Position numbers and translations under genes: made by a program
NCBI RefSeq assembly: GCF_036404135.1
Contig: NZ_DASWPE010000168.1
Location: forward strand, 1 to 58,865
Reading direction: 5' to 3'
Source of the DNA: Rhodopseudomonas_A sp036404135
GTDB lineage: Bacteria > Pseudomonadota > Alphaproteobacteria > Rhizobiales > Xanthobacteraceae
DNA length: 58,865 nt
Shown here: positions 52,601 through 58,865 of the stretch, in pieces
Position numbering within the stretch: position 1 is the stretch's first letter
How the letters are laid out: every line of letters begins with the position of its first letter
Notes under the pieces: model-generated
Seen by the model: the letters and a program-made list of their open reading frames with translations, nothing else
Told to the model about the DNA's origin: nothing
Database searches by the model: none

Positions 52601-53053
52601 TCAATGCCGCGTGCAGTCCGACAGCGCGTGCATGATGTCTTCGCGCGAGATGATGCCCATCAGCTTGCGGTCGTTGTCCACCACCGGGATGCTTCTGGTC
52701 TGATGGTCGATCATCAATTGCAGCACCCGCGTCAGCTTGATCTCCGGGTGCACATAGATGAAATCCGGCGTCATCACGTCGCCGACGGTGCGATTCATCA
52801 ATTCGTCATAGTGCGGCACCATGTGAATGGGCGCGAAGGCGAAACACTTCAGAAAATCGTACTTGGTCACCAGCCCGATCACCTCGCCGTCCTCTTCGAC
52901 CGGATAGGCGTTGTAATCGTCGCGATTGAACAGTTCCTGCAATTCGCGCATGGTCATATCGCGCTTCACGGCCTTCACCGCGCGCGTCATATAACCGGCC
53001 ACATTCGCTTCGAGAAATCTGTACAAGTCCTGTCCAATCGATCTGTGCGTCAC
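52601..53053 (-). CDS. Tandem CBS-domain protein
   Basis: This 150-residue protein has two CBS domains: VAGYMTRAVKAVKRDMTMRE to GEVIGLVTKYDFL, and VGDVMTPDFIYVHPEIKLTR to RKLMGIISREDIM. Stand-alone CBS pairs bind adenine nucleotides and often regulate partners. I chose GTG at 53053, just before HRSIGQDLYRFLEANVAGYM; a longer frame runs to 53167. It is divergent from the APH-AAA gene, with an anaerobox between, so both may be induced by low oxygen. The partner protein is unknown. Confidence 0.8.
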   Translation of the reverse strand: MTHRSIGQDLYRFLEANVAGYMTRAVKAVKRDMTMRELQELFNRDDYNAYPVEEDGEVIGLVTKYDFLKCFAFAPIHMVPHYDELMNRTVGDVMTPDFIYVHPEIKLTRVLQLMIDHQTRSIPVVDNDRKLMGIISREDIMHALSDCTRH

Positions 53054-53153
53054 GTCGGATTCTCGCCGATCACATGGAACAGCAGAATCAAGCGTGCCAC
53101 GCTGTCGCGGCGCGCCCGCCCTGTCCACTACACCGCAGCCTTGCGGATTTGAA

Positions 53154-53167
53154 TTGATCAAAGTCAA
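53154..53167. promoter_or_regulatory. Fnr/FixK anaerobox, CBS-kinase intergenic
   Basis: TTGATCAAAGTCAA matches TTGAY-N4-RTCAA. It is 100 bp before the CBS gene start and 98 bp before the APH-AAA gene start. A class II start would lie near 53202 on the plus strand or 53119 on the minus strand. Confidence 0.8.
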
Positions 53168-53265
53168 ACTACCGCGTCGATTGAGCTATAGTCGCTCGTC
53201 GCTGCTGATCTACACAGCTTGCGGTAGTTGTTCCCGTTGTGAAGTTCGCTTTACACTGCCCGTAA

Positions 53266-54846
53266 ATGTACCGATCCATGGTAATTTCTTGTGCATCCGA
53301 CGATCTGCAACAGCAAATCTTCACCTTCCTGGCGAATCCGGCAAGCCATGGCGATGAAGCGGTGCAGGTCATCAATACGCACGGCGCCGCGGTGTTTCTG
53401 GCGGGTGACCGGGCGCTGAAAATCAAGCGCGCGGTGCGGTTTCCCTATCTCGACTATTCGACCCTGGCGAAGCGCAAAGCCGCTTGCGACGAGGAAGTGA
53501 CGGTCAACCGGATGTTCGCGCCGCAGATCTATCGCGGCGTCGTTCCGATTACGCAGCGCGACGACGGCCGGTTCGAGATCGATGGCGGCGGCCGGGTGGT
53601 GGAATGGGCGGTCGAGATGACGCGGTTCGACGAGCAACAGACCGTCGATCATCTGGCGCGCCATGGCGCGCCGCGGCCGGCGCTATTGCGCGACATCGCC
53701 GACGTGATCGCCGCTTCGCACGCGGCGGCGCCGCTCGCCGCAACCGCGCCCTGGATCGATTCCATATCGCGGATCATCGCCGGCAACGGCAAGGCGTTCC
53801 GCGCCGGCGGCTTCGACGCCGCGCAGATCGACGCGCTCGATGCCTTAAGCCGCGCCGCGTTTGCGCGGCTGCAACCCCTGCTCGTTCGCCGCGGCGAGCA
53901 GGGCCACGTGCGGCGCTGCCATGGCGACCTGCATCTGGCCAACATCGTAGTAATCGAGGGCAAGCCGGTACTGTTCGACGCCATCGAATTCGACCCCTCG
54001 ATCGCCTCGACCGATGTGCTCTACGACCTCGCTTTCGTGATGATGGATTTCATCGACTATGACCGCGCGGGCGCCGCCTGCGTCGTGCTCAACCGCTATC
54101 TCGCCAGCACGTCGGACGACCATCTCGACGCGCTGTCGGCACTGCCCTTGCTGATGTCGATGCGCGCCGCGATCCGCGCCAATGTAATGCTGTCGCGGCC
54201 GGCGCGGGATCAGGCGCAAGGCGCGGAGATCCGACGCAGCGCGGAGCGCTATTTCGCGCTGGCTCGCCGGCTGATCGCGCCGCCGCCGCCGCGGCTGATC
54301 GCGATCGGCGGCCTGTCCGGCACCGGCAAATCGCTGCTGGCGCGCGACCTCGCTGGCGCCATCGCCCCCTTGCCCGGCGCGATCGTGCTGCGCTCCGACG
54401 TGACGCGCAAACAGCTTTTCAAGGTCAAGGACACCGACCGACTGCCGCCCGAGGCCTATCGTCCCGAGGTCACCGCCGAGGTCTATGCAACGCTGGCAAC
54501 ACGCGCCGCGCGCATTGTCGCGCAAGGCCATTCGGCGATGGTCGATGCGGTATTTGCGCGCGAGGACGAACGCCATGCCATCGCCGCAGTCGCCGCACGC
54601 GCGCAAGTGCGGTTCGACGGCCTGTTTCTGACCGCCGATCTGGCGACCCGGATCGACCGCGTCAGCCGCAGGGTCGGCGACGCCTCGGATGCCACCGCCG
54701 AGATCGCCGCGGCGCAGCAGGCCTTTGATGCCGGCGTCATCGACTGGACGCTGGTCGACGCCGCGGGCACGCCGGAACAGACGCGGCAACGCGCAACCGT
54801 GGCGCTGGGCGGCGATGGCGCCGTGCGCTCGATCACCGAGCGATAG
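53266..54846 (+). CDS. Fusion of APH-like phosphotransferase and AAA/zeta-like kinase
   Basis: This 526-residue protein has an N-terminal aminoglycoside-phosphotransferase-like domain (about residues 30-330) with the catalytic HGDLHLANIVV and Asp in FDAIEFDPSI. A P-loop kinase domain follows (GGLSGTGKSLLARDLAG, about residue 345, and LRSDVTRKQLF). This combination (COG2187 plus COG0645) is widespread in environmental bacteria and its substrate is unknown. The first ATG is at 53266 and a second at 53278; neither has a clear Shine-Dalgarno. An anaerobox lies 98 bp upstream. Confidence 0.85.
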   Translation: MYRSMVISCASDDLQQQIFTFLANPASHGDEAVQVINTHGAAVFLAGDRALKIKRAVRFPYLDYSTLAKRKAACDEEVTVNRMFAPQIYRGVVPITQRDDGRFEIDGGGRVVEWAVEMTRFDEQQTVDHLARHGAPRPALLRDIADVIAASHAAAPLAATAPWIDSISRIIAGNGKAFRAGGFDAAQIDALDALSRAAFARLQPLLVRRGEQGHVRRCHGDLHLANIVVIEGKPVLFDAIEFDPSIASTDVLYDLAFVMMDFIDYDRAGAACVVLNRYLASTSDDHLDALSALPLLMSMRAAIRANVMLSRPARDQAQGAEIRRSAERYFALARRLIAPPPPRLIAIGGLSGTGKSLLARDLAGAIAPLPGAIVLRSDVTRKQLFKVKDTDRLPPEAYRPEVTAEVYATLATRAARIVAQGHSAMVDAVFAREDERHAIAAVAARAQVRFDGLFLTADLATRIDRVSRRVGDASDATAEIAAAQQAFDAGVIDWTLVDAAGTPEQTRQRATVALGGDGAVRSITER

Positions 54847-54854
54847 CTGCAAAC

Positions 54855-56630
54855 TCAGCGCTGCAGCACGTAGCTGCCGGGCGCGTCAGGCAACGCCAAA
54901 TTATCGGCGCCGCGGCCGCCGAGCGGCGGCGGCGCGACCATGTCGCCGGATCGCGCGCCGAGCCAGCGCACCCACTCCGTCCACCACGAACCGTCGACAT
55001 GCGGCGCCAGTCTCAGCCAATCGTCGGGGCCGATATAGCGCGCGTCGGCCGGCTTGGTCAGCACCTGGTAGGAACGACCATGGTCGGCGGGCGGCGCGAC
55101 GATGCCGGCATTGTGGCCGCCGCTGGTCAGGAGATAGGTGATCTCGGCGTCGGCAAGAAAATGAATCTTATGCGTGGATCTCCAGGGCGCGACGTGATCG
55201 CGCAGCGTACCGACCACGAACATCGGAGTGTGGATGTCCGACAGCGACACCGGCCGGCCGTCGACCGCATAGCGGCCGCCGGCGAGATCGTTGTTGAGGA
55301 ACAGCTTGCGCAGATATTCCGAATGCATCCGATACGGCAGCCGCGTCGCGTCCGCGTTCCACGCCATCAGATCGCTCGGCGGGGCGCGCTCGCCGATCAG
55401 ATAGTCGTGCACCACCCGCGACCAGATCAGATCGTTGGAGCGCAGGATCTGGAACGCGCCCGCCATCTGCGTGGTGTCGAGCACGCCGCGGTCCCACATC
55501 ATGTCCTCGAGAAACGCCACCTGGCTTTCGTTGATGAACAGCGTCAGCTCGCCGGCCTCGGTGAAATCGGTTTGCGCCGCCAGCAAGGTGATCGAGGTCA
55601 ATCGGTTGACGCCGTCGCGGGCCATCGCGGCGGCGGCGATCGCCAGCAAGGTGCCGCCGAGGCAATACCCCACCGCATGGATTCCCACTGCCGGCACGAT
55701 CCGGGCGACTTCTGCAACCGCGGCGTCGACGCCGAGCCGGCGATAATCGTCGAAACTGATGTCGCGGTCGCGCGGTTCGGGATTGCGCCACGAGATCATG
55801 AACACGGTGAAGCCGGCGTCGACCAGGAATTTCACCAGCGAGTTGTGCGGCGAGAGGTCGAGAATATAGTATTTCATGATCCAGGCCGGCACGATCAGGA
55901 TCGGCTCGGCATGGACCGTCTCGGTGGTGGGCGCGTACTGGATCAGCTCGATCAGGTGGTTGCGGTAGACGACCTTGCCGGGCGTGACCGCGACGTCGCG
56001 GCCGGCGACGAAATCCTCGGTTCCGGCGGCCGGCTGGCCGGTCATCATGCGGTTGCAGTCTTCCACCCAGTTGCGGACGCCCTGGACGAGATTGGCTCCC
56101 CCGGTTTCGAGGGTCTTCTCGATCACCTCGGGATTGGTGAAGGGCAGGTTCGACGGCGAGACCATGTCGAGCATCTGCCGGGCGACGAAGGAGACGACCT
56201 CCTCGTGATGCGGGCTGACGCCGGGCACCTCATGGGTGACGTTGTGCCACCATTGCTGACTGAGCAGAAAGCCCTGCGACCAGAAGCTGAAGGGCGGTCG
56301 GCGCCAAGCCTCCGCGCTGAAACGGGTATCGCCGGGCAGGGGCTCGATGCAGGGCGCGGTGTCGGGGGCCGTCAGCGCTGCGGCGCAATGGGCCGCGAGA
56401 CGGTTCAGCTTGCGCCCGGCCTTGTAGGCCAGTTCGGCGCGCTTGCCCGGAGCGCTTGCCAGATGCAGCGACCAGTCGAAATAGGCGAGAGCCAGCGCCG
56501 ATGGCGAAAGCCCGCCGCTGAACTGCGCCGTCAGCGCCTCGCGCATCCGGTCGATCGAACCGAAGGCCTCCAGCCCGAGGGCGTCGGAATCCGTGCCGGC
56601 CGAGGGGATCGCCGTCCTTTCGGGTGTCAT
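54855..56630 (-). CDS. phaC: Class I poly(3-hydroxyalkanoate) synthase
   Basis: This 591-residue protein has the PHA synthase N-terminal region (FSFWSQGFLLSQQWWHNVTH, NLPFTNPEVIEKTLETGG) and an alpha/beta hydrolase core. The catalytic Cys is in the lipase-like box VGYCLGG, the Asp in LRDHVAPW and the His in SGGHNAG. It polymerises hydroxyacyl-CoA. I chose ATG at 56630 because AAGG precedes it; GTG at 56645 is possible. It is convergent with the APH-AAA gene (8-bp gap) and lies just downstream of tetR on the same strand. No phaA or phaB is nearby. Confidence 0.93.
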   Translation of the reverse strand: MTPERTAIPSAGTDSDALGLEAFGSIDRMREALTAQFSGGLSPSALALAYFDWSLHLASAPGKRAELAYKAGRKLNRLAAHCAAALTAPDTAPCIEPLPGDTRFSAEAWRRPPFSFWSQGFLLSQQWWHNVTHEVPGVSPHHEEVVSFVARQMLDMVSPSNLPFTNPEVIEKTLETGGANLVQGVRNWVEDCNRMMTGQPAAGTEDFVAGRDVAVTPGKVVYRNHLIELIQYAPTTETVHAEPILIVPAWIMKYYILDLSPHNSLVKFLVDAGFTVFMISWRNPEPRDRDISFDDYRRLGVDAAVAEVARIVPAVGIHAVGYCLGGTLLAIAAAAMARDGVNRLTSITLLAAQTDFTEAGELTLFINESQVAFLEDMMWDRGVLDTTQMAGAFQILRSNDLIWSRVVHDYLIGERAPPSDLMAWNADATRLPYRMHSEYLRKLFLNNDLAGGRYAVDGRPVSLSDIHTPMFVVGTLRDHVAPWRSTHKIHFLADAEITYLLTSGGHNAGIVAPPADHGRSYQVLTKPADARYIGPDDWLRLAPHVDGSWWTEWVRWLGARSGDMVAPPPLGGRGADNLALPDAPGSYVLQR

Positions 56631-56678
56631 GTCGCGCCTTTCCACGTTTCAGCGTCCGCCCTGCCGCTGGCGGTGATG

Positions 56679-57296
56679 TCAGCCCGGTTCGGGCAGGCCG
56701 CTTTCGTCATGCGGGATCGTGCCGCCTGGCGCGGCGATGCAGGTCGTCACGATTTGCTCGAGCAGGAGCTGGATCGTGTTCCGGCCGTCGTCGCGCAGTC
56801 CCTTGACCTCCAGCACGTCGCGAAGAATGGCGAGGCCGGCGAAGGCGGAGACGATGAGCGCCGCCCGCTGCTCGCCACCTGCACCGAGCCTCTCCGTCAG
56901 GGGGGCGATGAAAATCTGCTGCACGAAACGCTGCAGGATCGGCTGGGTCCGCTCGCTGCCGAGGGAACGGATCGCGATATGGAGAGGATCGACCACCCGC
57001 AGGCTCGAATCGCGTCGATGCGTGAAGAAATGCCGCGTCAGTGCCGCGCCGAGGTCCGGCGCGGCCATGGCCTCCCGCAAGCCGTCGTCGAAGGACAGCT
57101 CGAGGACGGCGGTGAACAGCTCTTCCTTGGAACCGAAGCTGCGATGCACGAGCGCGACATCGACGCCGACATCCGCCGCGATCTCGCGCAATGTCGTCTC
57201 TTCGTAGGAATGCTGTGAGAAACGCAGCATCGCGGCATCGAGGATGCGCTGCCGCGTGCGCAGGCCGGAGCGCCGGATGGTCGTCTCGATCGCCAT
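56679..57296 (-). CDS. TetR-family regulator
   Basis: This 205-residue protein has a TetR HTH at residues 12-58 (RILDAAMLRFSQHSYEETTL, REIAADVGVDVALVHRSFGS) and a helical ligand-binding domain. It lies 48 bp upstream of phaC on the same strand and is divergent from the phasin-like-HlyD genes. It may control both. The 157-bp intergenic gap contains the short palindrome TCAACAATCGTTGA and an anaerobox. The C-terminal domain has no recognisable ligand signature. Confidence 0.9.
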   Translation of the reverse strand: MAIETTIRRSGLRTRQRILDAAMLRFSQHSYEETTLREIAADVGVDVALVHRSFGSKEELFTAVLELSFDDGLREAMAAPDLGAALTRHFFTHRRDSSLRVVDPLHIAIRSLGSERTQPILQRFVQQIFIAPLTERLGAGGEQRAALIVSAFAGLAILRDVLEVKGLRDDGRNTIQLLLEQIVTTCIAAPGGTIPHDESGLPEPG

Positions 57297-57350
57297 GAAA
57301 TCCGAGAATTCGTCTTGCCGCGTGGATGCAGGGACAATACGGTAATTTTA

Positions 57351-57364
57351 TCAACAATCGTTGA
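57351..57364. promoter_or_regulatory. Short palindrome, candidate TetR operator
   Basis: TCAACAATCGTTGA has perfect 5-bp arms around a 4-bp centre and overlaps the first four bases of the anaerobox at 57361. It sits in the divergent tetR-phasin gap. Confidence 0.4.
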
Positions 57365-57374
57365 CATGAATCAA
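57361..57374. promoter_or_regulatory. Fnr/FixK anaerobox, tetR-phasin-like intergenic
   Basis: TTGACATGAATCAA matches TTGAY-N4-RTCAA. It is 80 bp before the phasin-like start and 65 bp before the tetR start. A class II start on the plus strand would lie near 57409. Confidence 0.78.
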
Positions 57375-57453
57375 TGCGTGACGCTCGGCTCCGGGTTCAC
57401 CTGCCTCTCGCCCTGCTGCTCAGGGGCGTGCAACAGATGGAAGGGCTCCCGCC

Positions 57454-57780
57454 ATGGCTGTGGACAAAACCGTCGCTCAACCTGCTCCCGATGCCGCGCC
57501 CGGTACAGGGGCGATGCCCTCCGCCGAGGCCGTCTTCGCGTGGTGGACGGACAGGCCGGCCGCGTTCGGAGAACTTATGTCCGGCGTCCTCGCGCAGACG
57601 GAGGCGCTGATGCGCCGGCAGGCCGATTTCGTCGGCGAGCTGTCGCGCTGTAAGCAGATCTCGGATGTCGCGTCTGTGCAGACGCGTTTCGTCCAGGATG
57701 CCTGGAGCGAGGCCGGACGGGATGCGCAGGCGGCCTTCGCGAAGCTGCGCGGCGCCTTCCTGCCGACGAGCGAGACCTGA
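57454..57780 (+). CDS. Phasin-like small protein
   Basis: This 108-residue helical protein has AVFAWWTDRPAAFGELMSGV, then ALMRRQADFVGELSRCKQIS and VASVQTRFVQDAWSEAGRDA. The last stretch resembles the phasin pattern in which a QTRF segment precedes a helix that coats PHA granules. The nearby PHA synthase supports that role. It is shorter than usual phasins, so the call is tentative. GGAAGGG lies upstream of the ATG. The HlyD-family gene follows 48 bp later. Confidence 0.65.
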   Translation: MAVDKTVAQPAPDAAPGTGAMPSAEAVFAWWTDRPAAFGELMSGVLAQTEALMRRQADFVGELSRCKQISDVASVQTRFVQDAWSEAGRDAQAAFAKLRGAFLPTSET

Positions 57781-57828
57781 AGATCTGTGTCGCCGCGCAT
57801 GCGGCGGCCGGCAAGAGGATGACGTGAG

Positions 57829-58865
57829 ATGATGGGTATGAAGCGCGGCTGGCTGGTCGGATTGGCCGCCCTTATCGTGGCGGGCGTGGCCTATGTCGGC
57901 TGGCAGCGCTTCAAACCCGGCGATCTGCCCGAGGGCATCGCTGGCGGCAATGGCCGGATCGAGGCAGTCGAGATCGACATCGCCGCGCGCAGCGCCGGCC
58001 GTATCCGGGAGATTATGGTCAACGAGGGCGATTTCGTCACGGCCGGCCAGATCATCGCCCGGATGGATACGGACCAGCTCCAGGCCCAGCGGCGCGAGGC
58101 GGACGCGCAATTGCGGCGCGCTGTCATCGGCATCGATACGGCAAAGAGCCAGGTAACGCAGCGCGAGGCCGAGAGGGAGGCCGCCTCGGCGGTCGTCGCC
58201 CAGCGCGAGGCCGAATACGACGCGGCCCAGAAGCGTCTCGTCCGAACCGAGCAACTCGCCGATCGCGGCAATGCCTCCGAGCAGGTTCGCGACGATGACC
58301 GGGCCCGCGCCGAGGGCGCGAGGGCCGCCGTCGGCGCCGCCAAGGCCCAGCTTGCCGCCAGCATGGCCGCGATCGGCGCCGCGACATCGGCGGTCGTTGC
58401 GGCCGAGGCGAGCGTGGTCGCGGCGCAGGCGACGATCGAGCGGCTGGATGCCGATCTCGCCGACAGCGAACTCAAGGCACCGCGCGACGGGCGCGTGCAA
58501 TACCGTGTCGCCCAGCCCGGCGAGGTCGTGGCGGCCGGAGGGCGCGTGCTGAACCTCGTCGATCTCGGCGATGTCTACATGACCTTCTTCCTGCCGACCG
58601 AGCAGGCGGGGCGCGTCGCCTTCGGCGCGGAGGCGCGCATCGTGCTCGACGCCGCGCCGCGCTACGTCATTCCCGCCTCGATCTCGATGGTGTCGGATGT
58701 CGCCCAGTTCACGCCGAAGACGGTCGAGACCGCACAGGAGCGGCAGAAGCTGATGTTCCGCATCAAGGCGCGCATCGCGCCCGAGCTGCTCCGCAAATAC
58801 ATCCAGCAGGTCAAGACCGGCCTGCCCGGCATGGCCTATGTCAAGTTCGCCGGAGACGCGGTCTG
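57829..58865 (+). CDS. HlyD-family membrane-fusion/adaptor protein (5' part)
   Basis: The gene runs off the window after 345 codons. The protein has an N-terminal anchor (WLVGLAALIVAGVAYVGW), a first lipoyl half (IREIMVNEGDFVTAGQIIAR), a long coiled coil rich in Ala/Glu/Arg (residues 75-200), and the returning half with LKAPRDGRVQYRVAQPGEVV. This matches YbhG-like adaptors that work with ABC-2 type exporters. Two adjacent ATGs start it. An ABC ATPase and permease would be expected just outside the window. It follows the phasin-like gene, probably in one transcript. Confidence 0.88.
   Translation, partial: MMGMKRGWLVGLAALIVAGVAYVGWQRFKPGDLPEGIAGGNGRIEAVEIDIAARSAGRIREIMVNEGDFVTAGQIIARMDTDQLQAQRREADAQLRRAVIGIDTAKSQVTQREAEREAASAVVAQREAEYDAAQKRLVRTEQLADRGNASEQVRDDDRARAEGARAAVGAAKAQLAASMAAIGAATSAVVAAEASVVAAQATIERLDADLADSELKAPRDGRVQYRVAQPGEVVAAGGRVLNLVDLGDVYMTFFLPTEQAGRVAFGAEARIVLDAAPRYVIPASISMVSDVAQFTPKTVETAQERQKLMFRIKARIAPELLRKYIQQVKTGLPGMAYVKFAGDAV

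Noticed and set aside
56630..58865. Horizontal transfer boundary near the PHA synthase
   Set aside because: Codon choice looks slightly richer in CTC and GTC in the phasin-HlyD stretch, but I could not measure it and there is no tRNA, integrase or repeat boundary.

Overview
The window is about 58.9 kb of GC-rich alphaproteobacterial chromosome. It looks like a Rhodopseudomonas/Bradyrhizobium-type bacterium (Nitrobacteraceae). The main pointers are an AadR-type Fnr/FixK regulator, a PhyR-NepR-EcfG general stress locus, DUF2849 and DUF934 genes inside a cys operon, a lysine-rich histone H1-like protein, and many REP-like palindromes typical of this group. Coding is dense with no rRNA, tRNA, CRISPR or prophage. 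The only mobile-element trace is the 3' end of an IS110-type transposase at the left edge.

Layout. 1-3.9 kb: transposase end, a REP-like repeat array, and a small catabolic locus (Bug-type binding protein plus a MaoC hydratase pair) divergent from an IclR regulator. 4.1-8.2 kb: a 95-bp direct repeat, a YbaK-type deacylase, two overlapping small genes, a polysaccharide flippase, and a toxin-antitoxin cluster of three small genes. 8.2-13.2 kb: 3-hydroxybutyrate dehydrogenase, a patatin-like lipase, a CAP lipoprotein and a multicopper oxidase. 13.2-28.1 kb: a near-complete assimilatory sulfate supercluster. The minus strand carries cysG, DUF2849, cysI, DUF934, cysH, sbp, cysT, cysW and cysA. The divergent plus strand carries cysD, cysNC and a second sbp-cysT-cysW set without its own ATPase. 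REP-like elements lie between sbp and cysT in both transporter sets. 28.3-33.6 kb: malate synthase G, a small membrane protein, a DUF2865 protein, an L,D-transpeptidase and an AI-2E-family transporter.

33.9-40.8 kb: the general stress response core (phyR divergent from nepR-ecfG) and an HWE-type sensor kinase whose ATP-binding N-box looks degenerate. Next come a ureG with no urease genes nearby, an H-NS-like protein lacking the DNA-binding tail, a protein with nine tandem Leu-Pro pentapeptides, and a lysine-rich H1-like protein.

40.9-58.9 kb: a molybdopterin oxidoreductase, a cyclic-nucleotide-gated K+ channel-like protein, AadR, a small c-type cytochrome, an Mla-type lipid transport operon, a Pat-like acyl-CoA synthetase/acetyltransferase fusion, a CBS protein, an APH-AAA kinase fusion, a PHA synthase, a TetR regulator, a phasin-like protein and the start of an HlyD-family adaptor. 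Four intergenic sites here fit the Fnr/FixK anaerobox TTGAY-N4-RTCAA, at 45682, 49151, 53154 and 57361. I found none in the first 45 kb. This suggests an oxygen-responsive neighbourhood around aadR, and it is the most interesting organisational feature of the window. Assignments come from reading the sequence and from family knowledge; no database search was run.
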